This document shows, piece by piece, positions 33,996 to 41,448 of a DNA stretch of 64,000 nucleotides (the stretch's first letter is position 1; every line of letters starts with the position of its first letter). The translations under genes and the position numbers were made by a program. Below the pieces are notes generated by a model, which saw only the letters and a list, made by a program, of their open reading frames with translations, searched no databases and had not been told where the DNA came from. Source of the DNA: Sphingopyxis sp. H053 (lineage in GTDB: Bacteria; Pseudomonadota; Alphaproteobacteria; Sphingomonadales; Sphingomonadaceae); assembly GCF_001468225.1 (NCBI RefSeq), contig NZ_LNRU01000007.1, positions 359,624 through 423,623 on the forward strand, written 5' to 3'.

Positions 33996-34605
33996 TGAAG
34001 CTGAGCGCCTCGAGATAGGGCTGCATTCGCTTCCAGACCCCGCCCGCTGCCGCGGCCTCGGCGATGTCACCGGGACTCGTCTTGCGCTGGTCGAGCGCTG
34101 CGCGCAGACTCTCGACCGCAACCGAGCGATCGACGAGGCGCGGATTACGGAACAGGTCGGCCAGCGTTTTGGGAACCGAATAGATGGGAACATCGACCCC
34201 GGCGACCTTGTGATGCTCGATCCCCTGGCGTCGATATTTGTCGGCGAGGCGGACGATCCGGACAGGCGGATAATCGATGACCGGTGCCCAGTCGCTGGGT
34301 CCTATTGCTACCCAGACCCGCCGCGGCATCTGGTCGGTGAGCCCGTGGAAAGCGAGCGCCGATACCATGGCGATAACCCCGTTCGGGATGCGCTTGGTGA
34401 TTTCGGCGAGGCCTTGGTCGGTGTCGATCGGCGCGCCGTGAAGCTGATAGAGTCCTCGCGCGATACGGTCGATGTCGCCACTGTCGACCGCGCGAGCGAT
34501 GGTTTCGGGTGCCACGCCTGCGGCGCGTAGCTCGCGCGCGCGCAGGATCGGATGCGCGCCAAAGAGCGCTCGAAGCGTCTCGCCTTGCGTTATCGATGTG
34601 TGCAT
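33988..34605 (-). CDS. AbiEi-type antitoxin and repressor
   Basis: A 205-residue protein. The N-terminal winged-helix region (RARELRAAGVAPETIARAVDSGDIDRIARGLYQLHG) and the C-terminal domain (GVDVPIYSVPKTLADLFRNPRLVDRSVAVESLRAAL) are typical AbiEi. The antitoxin neutralises the adjacent nucleotidyltransferase and represses the operon by binding inverted repeats. Its start codon lies inside one arm of a perfect 15-bp inverted repeat, which supports both start choice and autoregulation. Confidence 0.9.
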   Translation of the reverse strand: MHTSITQGETLRALFGAHPILRARELRAAGVAPETIARAVDSGDIDRIARGLYQLHGAPIDTDQGLAEITKRIPNGVIAMVSALAFHGLTDQMPRRVWVAIGPSDWAPVIDYPPVRIVRLADKYRRQGIEHHKVAGVDVPIYSVPKTLADLFRNPRLVDRSVAVESLRAALDQRKTSPGDIAEAAAAGGVWKRMQPYLEALSFNG

Positions 34606-34655
34606 GTGACAAAACCTCTAACTTAAATGCGATGTATCATAGGTTTTGTCACATG
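34603..34655 (-). promoter_or_regulatory. AbiEi operator/promoter: perfect 15-bp inverted repeat
   Basis: CATGTGACAAAACCT (34603-34617) and AGGTTTTGTCACATG (34641-34655) are exact inverse copies separated by 23 bases. On the minus strand a TATGAT -10 (34637-34642) abuts the upstream arm, with TTGCAT 16 bases further as a -35. The second arm covers the abiEi start codon. Binding of the antitoxin to both arms would block initiation. Confidence 0.8.
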
Positions 34656-34734
34656 TCATGCAATGATTATGGCGTTCGGAGATGGCCCCGATTCCACTAT
34701 TTCCTACATTCACCGGTCATGGCATGCCGGTCAG

Positions 34735-34860
34735 ATGGATCAGGAACCGAAATGGAAATCGCGCGCGCTGGCGATCGAATTCTGGTTCGCCGCTGTTCTC
34801 GTCGGCGGCTCCTTCATTGCCGGCCTCATCGGCGCGATCCGGTCGCTATTCGGCGGGTGA
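34735..34860 (+). CDS. Possible small single-pass membrane protein
   Basis: A 41-residue frame from ATG 34735. A charged N-terminus (MDQEPKWKSR) is followed by a single hydrophobic helix (WFAAVLVGGSFIAGLIGAI) and a short basic tail. The pattern is that of a real small membrane protein, but no clear ribosome-binding site precedes it and nothing nearby explains it. It fills most of the gap between abiEi and the convergent HMCES-like gene. Confidence 0.35.
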   Translation: MDQEPKWKSRALAIEFWFAAVLVGGSFIAGLIGAIRSLFGG

Positions 34861-34882
34861 CGTCGCCCCGCTATCCAGCTTC

Positions 34883-35530
34883 TCAAAGGAGCGTCGGGGC
34901 ATACGCGCTCGGGGGCTTGCGGCTGAACCACGGGACGTCGGTCCGCTCAACCTCCAACCGGCTTGCCGGATATTGGGTAACGAGCTTCATTGCCTCCTCA
35001 GCCGAAGCTTGCAGCCAGGCGTCATGATCGGCGGCGTGAAGAATGACCGGCATCCGGTCGTGAATGTCGAACAGCTCCTCGGTCGCATCGACCATCACCA
35101 TCGTATAGCAATCGCCCCACTCGTTGGTCGGACGCCAGAGCCCGGCGCAGGCGGCGAGCGGCTGGTCGACGACGCTTAGCCAGGTTCGCGTCATCTTGCC
35201 CTTCTCGCCTTCGGCTTCGGCGAAGGCCGTGATCGGGATCAGACAGCGCTGGGCGGGATTGGTAAACCATGTTCGCCAGAAGGTCATCAGCTTGTCGTCG
35301 CGGGCATTGTTGACGGGCTTGGGCTTGCTCGTCGGTTTCATATGCTTGAGCCGCACCGGGAAGCCCCAGGTCATCGACTGGAGCGCGCGCGTGCCCGCGT
35401 CGTCACGGACCACAAATCCTTGTCCGCCGGGATAGACTTCGCCGGGTTGCGCATTGGTGAGCGGACGCCGCGCACCGAACGCCGAGGCCACTTCGGCGAC
35501 CGAAGCCTTGAGGGTCACGAGATTGCACAT
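34883..35530 (-). CDS. SOS response-associated peptidase (HMCES/YedK family)
   Basis: A 215-residue protein with the complete active site of the family: Cys2 (MCNL), Asn75 (NNAR), Glu105 (AFAEAEG) and His157 (IHDRMPVIL). Family members self-cleave to expose Cys2 and form a thiazolidine crosslink with abasic sites in single-stranded DNA, shielding them. It is the last gene of a four-gene minus-strand operon whose first gene has a LexA box, consistent with DNA-damage induction. It may protect single-stranded element DNA during transfer or replication. Confidence 0.9.
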   Translation of the reverse strand: MCNLVTLKASVAEVASAFGARRPLTNAQPGEVYPGGQGFVVRDDAGTRALQSMTWGFPVRLKHMKPTSKPKPVNNARDDKLMTFWRTWFTNPAQRCLIPITAFAEAEGEKGKMTRTWLSVVDQPLAACAGLWRPTNEWGDCYTMVMVDATEELFDIHDRMPVILHAADHDAWLQASAEEAMKLVTQYPASRLEVERTDVPWFSRKPPSAYAPTLL

Positions 35531-35558
35531 GGCGGCGAGTCCCCTTGGGTGGTTTCGG

Positions 35559-36071
35559 TCAGGCCGCGCCGAGCATTTCGTCGAAATTCTGCTGGATCGG
35601 CGGCATGATGCTGAAGCTATTCTTGGGGAAAGGTCGCAACATGTCCAGCGGCGGCCGCGCCCCCATCAACCAGTCGAACCAGTCCTCGGGGCGGACCACG
35701 CCGACGTGGCGATCCTTGTGCGGCGCCAGATCGTCATAGGCCGGGACGGTGAGCACCGCGAAGCTCTCAGGCCACAGGCGGTGCGCCGGACGCCAGACCG
35801 CTGCGATGCAGAAGAAAGGCTCGTCGCTGATGAGGCTTGCGGCGTAGATCGTCTTGCCGCGCTTCACGAGGCCGAACTCATTGGCGAGCAGCAGACAGGG
35901 GCGATCAATGATCGCGGTCTCGGACTTCAGGAGCGGGATCTGGAATATATCGGCATCGCGCGAGGGCAGCCCCCACAGCATCTCCTTCTCGCATTCGCGC
36001 TGGCCGTTCCACACCATCACGCGGTGGAGCTTGCCGATGCCGACCAGCGCGTCGTCCGTCTCGATATCCAT
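35559..36071 (-). CDS. HMCES/YedK-like paralogue lacking the catalytic cysteine
   Basis: A 170-residue protein. Family phrases are present (EKEMLWGLPS, LLLANEFGLVKRGKTIYAASLISDEPFFCIAAVWRP, FAVLTVPAYDDLAPHKDRHVGVVRPEDW), but the N-terminus is MDIETDD, with no Cys2, and the NAR motif is degenerate. It should therefore not form the covalent abasic-site link. ATG 36071 is chosen because homology begins there; the frame to 36116 is extra. Placed 28 nt upstream of the intact paralogue, it may be a partner or a decayed duplicate. Confidence 0.7.
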   Translation of the reverse strand: MDIETDDALVGIGKLHRVMVWNGQRECEKEMLWGLPSRDADIFQIPLLKSETAIIDRPCLLLANEFGLVKRGKTIYAASLISDEPFFCIAAVWRPAHRLWPESFAVLTVPAYDDLAPHKDRHVGVVRPEDWFDWLMGARPPLDMLRPFPKNSFSIMPPIQQNFDEMLGAA

Positions 36072-36082
36072 GAACTCAGTCC

Positions 36083-36412
36083 TCAGGCGCGGAAACGGCT
36101 GAGCGCGCGCTTCCATTCGCGTTCTTCGGGCATCGGCAGGGCGATGTCATCGGGGCTCGGGTCGACGAGCTCGATCCGCACCGGGCGGACGCGCTTGCCC
36201 GTCCGCGCGCCGCAGCGAACACACCAGAATTTCTGGCACGCCTTGACGAGATTGCCGTCCCACATCCTGCACTCGAAGCGCCACCAGATCCCATAGGGAT
36301 TGAACGTCGCACTATGCCCGCAGCGGCAAACGGGCTTGATCGCCCGAAACCAGGCCGCGGCCTCGAAGACATGCGTGGCGCGATGCTGTCCGTCCTTTGT
36401 CCATCCGCCCAC
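36083..36412 (-). CDS. Small cysteine-rich (zinc-ribbon-like) protein
   Basis: A 109-residue protein starting with GTG at 36412, 2 nt beyond the stop of the DUF6771 gene. It has CRCGH, a single Cys in ECRMWDG, and CVRCGAR, spaced like a zinc ribbon, then a tail ending FRA. The GTG start is inferred from the close packing with the upstream gene; the frame itself extends much further upstream without support. The family is not named with certainty; similar small proteins occur beside HMCES genes in sphingomonad elements. Function unknown, possibly nucleic-acid binding. Confidence 0.6.
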   Translation of the reverse strand: MGGWTKDGQHRATHVFEAAAWFRAIKPVCRCGHSATFNPYGIWWRFECRMWDGNLVKACQKFWCVRCGARTGKRVRPVRIELVDPSPDDIALPMPEEREWKRALSRFRA

Positions 36413-36413
36413 G

Positions 36414-36605
36414 TCACAGGGAGAGTCCAAGCTGGTCGGGGCTTGCGGGCTCCGCGCCGGCACGGACGCTCTCGACGATCGCACGGGCGAGTTCGAACGC
36501 GGCCTCGACACGGATGTGATTCGTCGGCGCGGTGATACCCACGCGCGCCCAGCCAGGGGCGGAAAGGATGGTCTCTGCGACTCGGGCAGTATCGATATTG
36601 TCCAT
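36414..36605 (-). CDS. DUF6771 family small protein
   Basis: A 63-residue protein with the family signature ILSAPGWARVGITAPTNHIRVEAAFELARAIVE, ending PDQLGLSL. DUF6771 proteins are common on sphingomonad plasmids and integrative elements; role unknown. It is the first gene of the minus-strand operon and starts 10 bases downstream of a perfect LexA-type direct repeat. Confidence 0.75.
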   Translation of the reverse strand: MDNIDTARVAETILSAPGWARVGITAPTNHIRVEAAFELARAIVESVRAGAEPASPDQLGLSL

Positions 36606-36615
36606 GCCCTAATGA

Positions 36616-36630
36616 GAACATAGAGAGAAC
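36616..36630. promoter_or_regulatory. LexA box (alphaproteobacterial type)
   Basis: GAAC-ATAGAGA-GAAC is an exact match to the alphaproteobacterial LexA direct repeat GAAC-N7-GAAC (GTTC-N7-GTTC on the transcribed strand). It lies directly before the operon that ends with the SOS response-associated peptidase gene, so damage induction is a strong inference. Confidence 0.75.
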
Positions 36631-36839
36631 AATTTGGCAAGTGGGTGACCGGGACAGCGCGGGCGGCCTGCGTGGTCAGCGGGCGCTTGCTGCCGCTGCC
36701 GCCCGTCGCCGCCCGGTCCGGGGCGCGCGGCCGCCACCGGCAACGCCAGAAACCGGCGAGGAAGAGATGGCCCGCCCCTGGGCGGCGGACCGCGCGCGGC
36801 GAGAGAGGCTCGCCGCCGGTCGCCCCAGGAGAAAGTACC

Positions 36840-37241
36840 ATGAAACTCTTGACCCCCGCGCTCGAGGCGCAGCTTCGCGCCAATCTGGCCACCCGGATCG
36901 ACACGCTTTCGCGCGGCGAACGCGAGCCGGACCCCAAACCGGTCGTCCGCCTGTTCAGCCCCGTCGGCGCGGCGACCTGGCTCGCGACCGAGATCGATGC
37001 GGACGGTATTTTCTTCGGCCTCGCCGATCTCGGCTTCGGCTGCCCCGAACTCGGCAGCTTCGCGCTGTCCGAACTCGAGTCCGTCCGCCTTCCGTTCGGC
37101 CTCACGATCGAACGCGACCTCCACTTCACGGCAAGCCACCCGCTATCGGCTTATGCCGAAGCGGCGCGGCGAGCGGGGTCGATCGTGTTGGGGGAGCAAA
37201 GGCTCCGGCGCGCGGTCGAACGACTTTCGGGGCGCGGCTGA
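36840..37241 (+). CDS. DUF2958 domain protein
   Basis: A 133-residue protein: MKLLTPALEAQLRANLATRIDT, then KPVVRLFSPVGAATWLATEIDADGIFFGLADLGFGCPELGSFALSELES and a C-terminal helix. This is the DUF2958 pattern, found almost only on plasmids and integrative elements. Start at ATG 36840 follows AGGAGAAAGT. The GC-rich 230-base leader upstream separates it from the divergent LexA-boxed operon. Role unknown. Confidence 0.85.
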   Translation: MKLLTPALEAQLRANLATRIDTLSRGEREPDPKPVVRLFSPVGAATWLATEIDADGIFFGLADLGFGCPELGSFALSELESVRLPFGLTIERDLHFTASHPLSAYAEAARRAGSIVLGEQRLRRAVERLSGRG

Positions 37242-37365
37242 CGCGCCTGGCCGCCTGCCGGGACCGCCACGCGCGGCCCCCGGGAGGAAGAGGGGGGCTG
37301 GCGCCTTCGTGACGGGTCCAGGAGCCGGGAGAGTGTCTCGCGGCGGCCCGTCATGGAGAAAGCCC

Positions 37366-39492
37366 ATGGCCAGACAGGCCCCGAAACTCATCCTCAGCCC
37401 GTCGCGCGACATCCCGTTCGACCGGCTGTTTCTCTCCCAGTCCAATGTCCGGCGGGTGAAAGCCGGCGTGTCGGTCGAGGCGCTCGCCGACGATATCGAC
37501 CGGCGAACCCTGCTCCAGAGCCTCAACGTCCGGCCCGAACGCGACGCCTCGGGAAAGGAGACGGGCCGCTATGAAATACCGGCCGGGGGGCGGCGCTATC
37601 GCGCGCTCGAACTGCTGGTGAAGCGGAAGCGTCTCGCGAATGATGCGCCAATCCCCTGCGTCGTGCGCGCGGCGGACAGCGATATTCTCGCCGAGGACGA
37701 CAGTTTCGCCGAAAATGCCATGCGCGAGAGCCTCCATCCGCTCGACCAGTTTCGCGCGATGCAGGCGATGGTCGACAAGGGCGACGATGTCGAGGCGATC
37801 GCGGCGCATCATTTCACCACCCCCGCGGTCGTGCGCCAGCGGCTGAAGCTCGCCGCGGTGTCACCGAAGCTCCACGACATCTATGCCGACGACGGGATGA
37901 CGCTCGACCAGTTGATGGCCTTCACCGTCGCCGACGATCATCAGCGCCAGGAGGAGCTCTGGGCGCAGCTCGATCACAGTTTCAACAAGAGCCCCGGCTT
38001 CATCCGCCAGAAACTCACCGAGGACAGCGTAAGGGTCACCGACAAGCGCGCAGCGTTCGTCGGCGTCGATACCTATGTCACGGCAGGCGGCGGCGTGGTG
38101 CGCGACTTGTTTGAGGCCGACGGAGGCGGCTGGCTCACCGACCCGGCGCTGCTCGACCGGCTGGTCGACGAAAGATTGAAAGCTGAAGGCGAGCGCATTC
38201 TCGCCGAGGGCTGGAAATGGGTGACCACCTCGATCGACCTGCCGTGGGACGCGACGCGCGACCTGCGCGCGATCGACCGCACGGAGGTCCCGATGACCGA
38301 CGATGAACAGGCCCGCGTCGCCGCACTCGAGGCTGAAAGCGAGGCGCTTTGCGAGCAATGGTCCGAGGTGCCGGACGTGCCCGCCGAAGTGCATGCGCGG
38401 ATCGATGCCATCGACGCCGAACTCGGCGCGCTCGTCGACCGCCCGCTCGTCTTCGATCCCGCCGAGATGGGACGCGCTGGCGCCTTCGTCTCGATCGACC
38501 GCGACGGATCGGTGCGGAACGAGCGCGGGTTCGTGCGGGCTGAGGACGAGCCGGAGCGGGAACTGGCCGATGGCGAGGCTGATCCGGAAACGGAAGCAGG
38601 GGGCGAAGGGTCCGGCCTGCGTGGCGGCGGGGATGGCGATCACGTCATACCGCCTGTGGGCAGCGATGGCGAAGACGAATCCGATGCGCTGCGTCCGCTT
38701 CCCGATCGCCTCGTGTCGGATCTCACCGCATGGCGCACGCTCGCGCTCCAGGACGCCTTTGCCCAGGATCCGGCCATTGCCTTCGCTGCGGTGCTCCATG
38801 CCCTTGTTCTCGGCTGTTTCTATTCCGCTACCCGCGAAAGTTGCGTCGAGATCGCGGCGAACCGCGTCTATTTCAGCAACGCGCCGACGAACCTGCGCGA
38901 TTGCGCGCCGGCGCAGGCGATCGACGCGCGCGCGTCGGCATGGAAAGAGCGGCTCCCGCAGGACGACAAGGAGCTTTGGGACTTTCTGCTGACCCTCGAC
39001 GGCGAGGAGCAGGCGAAACTCCTCGCGCACTGCACCTCGCTCTGCGTCAATGCCCAGGCCGAGATCGTTCCCAAATACGACAATGGCCGCATCTCGGCGC
39101 ACGGCGTGGCGCGCCGGATCGCGCACAGCGATGTGCTGGCGCGGGCGGTTGGGCTCGATCTCGTTGCAGCGGGCTGGCGGCCGACGGTCGAGGGCTATTT
39201 CCGCTCGGTGACGAAACCGCGGATCCTCGCCGACGTCGCCGAGGCGCGCGGGACGCAATTTGCCGAGATGATCGATCATCTCAAGAAGGCCGACATGGCG
39301 CGCGAGGCGGAACGGCTTCTCGAAGATGCGGCCTGGCTTCCTGAGCCGATGCGCACGCCGGGGCTCGACGATGCTGAACTCGGCGACGCGGAGGGCGATC
39401 CCGCCGACTCAGAATTGCCTCCTTTCCTTGCCGAGGATGCAGTCGAACTGGACGGCGCGAACGACGCCGAACTGCCTGTCGCGGCCGAATAA
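37366..39492 (+). CDS. ParB/RepB/Spo0J-family protein of mobile element
   Basis: A 708-residue protein. The N-terminal ParB domain holds FDRLFLSQSNVRRVKAGVSVEALADDI, IPAGGRRYRALELL (the GxRRxR-type CTP/DNA loop) and FAENAMRESLHPLDQFRAM, followed by an HTH (TTPAVVRQRLKLAAVSPKL). The C-terminal half is long and acidic with low-complexity stretches, as in element-borne ParB-like proteins. Start at ATG 37366 after GGAGAAAG. It is not paired with a ParA in this window, so a role as a regulator or DNA-clamp protein of the element is as likely as true partition. Confidence 0.88.
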   Translation: MARQAPKLILSPSRDIPFDRLFLSQSNVRRVKAGVSVEALADDIDRRTLLQSLNVRPERDASGKETGRYEIPAGGRRYRALELLVKRKRLANDAPIPCVVRAADSDILAEDDSFAENAMRESLHPLDQFRAMQAMVDKGDDVEAIAAHHFTTPAVVRQRLKLAAVSPKLHDIYADDGMTLDQLMAFTVADDHQRQEELWAQLDHSFNKSPGFIRQKLTEDSVRVTDKRAAFVGVDTYVTAGGGVVRDLFEADGGGWLTDPALLDRLVDERLKAEGERILAEGWKWVTTSIDLPWDATRDLRAIDRTEVPMTDDEQARVAALEAESEALCEQWSEVPDVPAEVHARIDAIDAELGALVDRPLVFDPAEMGRAGAFVSIDRDGSVRNERGFVRAEDEPERELADGEADPETEAGGEGSGLRGGGDGDHVIPPVGSDGEDESDALRPLPDRLVSDLTAWRTLALQDAFAQDPAIAFAAVLHALVLGCFYSATRESCVEIAANRVYFSNAPTNLRDCAPAQAIDARASAWKERLPQDDKELWDFLLTLDGEEQAKLLAHCTSLCVNAQAEIVPKYDNGRISAHGVARRIAHSDVLARAVGLDLVAAGWRPTVEGYFRSVTKPRILADVAEARGTQFAEMIDHLKKADMAREAERLLEDAAWLPEPMRTPGLDDAELGDAEGDPADSELPPFLAEDAVELDGANDAELPVAAE

Positions 39493-39525
39493 TCGGCTTC
39501 CGCCCATCACTGACAATCGAACCTC

Positions 39526-39560
39526 GGACCCGGCAGCGATGCCGGGCCGGGCCCTTTTTT
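39526..39560 (+). terminator. Probable terminator after the ParB gene
   Basis: CCCGGC-AGCGAT-GCCGGG hairpin, extended by GG/CC around a bulged A, then CCGGGCCC and a T6 run. It could end the parB transcript or act as an attenuator for the next gene. Confidence 0.5.
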
Positions 39561-39571
39561 GGAGACCTGAC

Positions 39572-39625
39572 ATGAATAATTCAAATCCCATTCGCCGCTC
39601 CAACGATGGAGGCTGTCATGGCTGA
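39572..39625 (+). CDS. Possible 17-residue leader peptide
   Basis: ATG 39572 follows GGAGACC and opens a 17-codon frame (MNNSNPIRRSNDGGCHG) whose stop overlaps the start region of the next gene. This could translationally couple the downstream gene. It may be chance. Confidence 0.25.
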   Translation: MNNSNPIRRSNDGGCHG

Positions 39626-40124
39626 TCGCGTTCCCGCATCGATCGAGATCGGCGGCGAAATCTCTGCTCCAGTTTTCGCAGAGCTGCTCCATATCATCGC
39701 CTTTGAGGGCCTGTCGCCCGAATGGGGCGGCGAGCCCTTCGACGCCGAAAGCCGCGTCGTGGGCCAGCCGCTCGCGCTGTTCGACGAGAGTTGCGCCTGG
39801 GGCAAGATCGACAATCTCGAGGCCTTCTGCGTCGAGAAAAGTCTGCCCTTTGTCCGTTGGTCGGGCAGCTATCCCGGCGAATGGTCGCCCGAGCGGCTCG
39901 TCTACCGCGGCTCGGGTACGGTCGACAGCTATATGATCGATGAAAGCGACCGGGTCCTGCTCGATCGCCGTCTGCTCGTCGAGCTCGGCTCGATCGAGGC
40001 TGCGATGGCCTATTTCGACACCGCGGAATTCGCAGTGCCGCCGCTGGTTGTCGAGGGCGATCCGCCGCCGGTACCGGCGGCGGCGGAAAGCGCGGCCGCA
40101 CCGCGGGAGGCGAGCCATGGCTGA
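39618..40124 (+). CDS. Conserved element protein, function unknown
   Basis: A 168-residue acidic protein. ATG 39618 is preceded by GGAGGC. It reads MADRVPASIEIGGEISAPVFAELLHIIAFEGLSPEWGGEPF, with FDESCAWGKIDNLEAFCVEKSLPFVRWSGSYPGEW in the middle and a Pro/Ala-rich tail. No known domain was recognised. It overlaps the next gene by 8 nt, and both sit in the conserved block between parB and the strawberry-notch gene, so they are element backbone genes. Confidence 0.7.
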   Translation: MADRVPASIEIGGEISAPVFAELLHIIAFEGLSPEWGGEPFDAESRVVGQPLALFDESCAWGKIDNLEAFCVEKSLPFVRWSGSYPGEWSPERLVYRGSGTVDSYMIDESDRVLLDRRLLVELGSIEAAMAYFDTAEFAVPPLVVEGDPPPVPAAAESAAAPREASHG

Positions 40125-40617
40125 TTATTTTTCCCAGACCGTTATCCGTCCGGATATCCCGCGCACTGCGATGACCGCGCTCGAATATAAGGTTCTCGGC
40201 CAGATATTCGATCATGAGGATGTCGGCGACGATGTCTATTTCTGCGCCGGCCATGGTCCGAACGATCTGCTGTTCCTGGACCTCGCGGAGGTGAAGGCGC
40301 TGCTCACCGAAGATGACGGTGTCGCAAGCGGCCTTGCCGATCTCGTCCGGCAGGAGATTGCCAAATGCGATGCCGACGATGCCGAGCTCGAACTCGATAT
40401 GTCGGCGATCGGCTTCGAGGGCATTTTCCAGGACATCGTTCAGCGGTCGGCGCTCGACCATGTCGAGGTCGAGGCCGCATGGACCTGCTCGAAAATGCGG
40501 CCCGACGGTTTCGGCGGCGCCGCGACGCTGATCACGGCGGACGATATCGAAGCGGTCTCGACGGCGGGATGGCTTGAGGAGGCCATCGCCCGTCTGTCGG
40601 GCGATGCCCCTGACTGA
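40117..40617 (+). CDS. Conserved element protein, function unknown
   Basis: A 166-residue acidic protein. It starts MADYFSQTVIRPDIPRTAMTALEYKVLGQIFDHEDVGDDVYFCAGHGPNDLLFLD and contains ELDMSAIGFEGIFQDIVQRSALDHVEVEAAWTCSKMRPDGFGGAATLITADDI. The start lies 8 nt inside the previous gene, giving coupling. No catalytic motif was seen. It ends just before a strong terminator. Confidence 0.7.
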   Translation: MADYFSQTVIRPDIPRTAMTALEYKVLGQIFDHEDVGDDVYFCAGHGPNDLLFLDLAEVKALLTEDDGVASGLADLVRQEIAKCDADDAELELDMSAIGFEGIFQDIVQRSALDHVEVEAAWTCSKMRPDGFGGAATLITADDIEAVSTAGWLEEAIARLSGDAPD

Positions 40618-40645
40618 CGCCTGTCCAGACCATCGTTCACCGACT

Positions 40646-40682
40646 GCGAAAGCCCGGCCCGCGCGCCGGGCTTTCGCCTTTT
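40646..40682 (+). terminator. Strong rho-independent terminator
   Basis: Perfect 13-bp stem GCGAAAGCCCGGC / GCCGGGCTTTCGC with a 6-base loop, followed by CTTTT. It ends the two-gene unit upstream. Confidence 0.85.
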
Positions 40683-40710
40683 CTGGCTCTTGACGCGAGA
40701 GGAAGATGTC

Positions 40711-41355
40711 ATGCCCTCGATTATCCAAACGACCGTGTGTTGCCTTGATGAACTGCCCGAGGCCGCAAAGGAGAAGGCACGCGCCTGGTATCGCGAAGGC
40801 GGTTTCGACTATGACTGGTTCGAATTTGTTTATGAGGACTTCGAGCGCGTCTGCGACATATTGGGGGTCCGTCTCGACATGACCTCGGTGCGCCTCTTCG
40901 GCGGCGGGACGCGCCGGAAGCCCTGCATTTGGTTTTCCGGCTGCTGGAGCCAGGGTGACGGCGCCTGTTTCGAAGGCGATTACAGTTACGCCAAGGGCGC
41001 GTTGGCGACGATCCGCCGCTACGCGCCCAAGGATGTCGAACTTCATCGCATCGCCGATGCCCTTGGCTCGATTCAGCGCCGCAACTTCTATCAGCTTAGC
41101 GCGCGCATTGGCCATCGCGGTCGCTATTATCACGAATATAGCATGGACATTGTCGTCGAGCGCGACAGCCCCGTCGTCCAGGATATGACGGCTGACGCCG
41201 AAGAGGATGTAAGCGAGGCGCTGCGCGACCTGGCCCGCTGGCTCTACGGGCGGCTCGATGACGAATATGAGCATCTGACGTCCGACGCGGCGATCGACGA
41301 GATGATCCGCCTCAACGAATATGGCTTCACCGAGGATGGGGTTCGCTTCGGTTGA
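40711..41355 (+). CDS. Conserved element protein, 'antitoxin of stability system'-like
   Basis: A 214-residue protein from ATG 40711 (after GAGGAAGA). It opens MPSIIQTTVCCLDELPEAAKEKARAWYREGGFDYDWFEFVYEDFERVCDILGV and continues with WFSGCWSQGDGACFEGDYSYAKGA and GRYYHEYSMDIVVER. This family is frequent in phages and integrative elements, often labelled as an antitoxin of a toxin-antitoxin stability system without evidence. No toxin lies beside it here. Function unknown. Confidence 0.65.
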   Translation: MPSIIQTTVCCLDELPEAAKEKARAWYREGGFDYDWFEFVYEDFERVCDILGVRLDMTSVRLFGGGTRRKPCIWFSGCWSQGDGACFEGDYSYAKGALATIRRYAPKDVELHRIADALGSIQRRNFYQLSARIGHRGRYYHEYSMDIVVERDSPVVQDMTADAEEDVSEALRDLARWLYGRLDDEYEHLTSDAAIDEMIRLNEYGFTEDGVRFG

Positions 41356-41448
41356 GAGGGAGAGGCGGGGCCGGGAGGGGGAACCCCCGGATCCTGGAGA
41401 GAGCAGCGGGCGGTTCATTCCTGCCCCGCTCTCCTGAGGATTTCAGCC

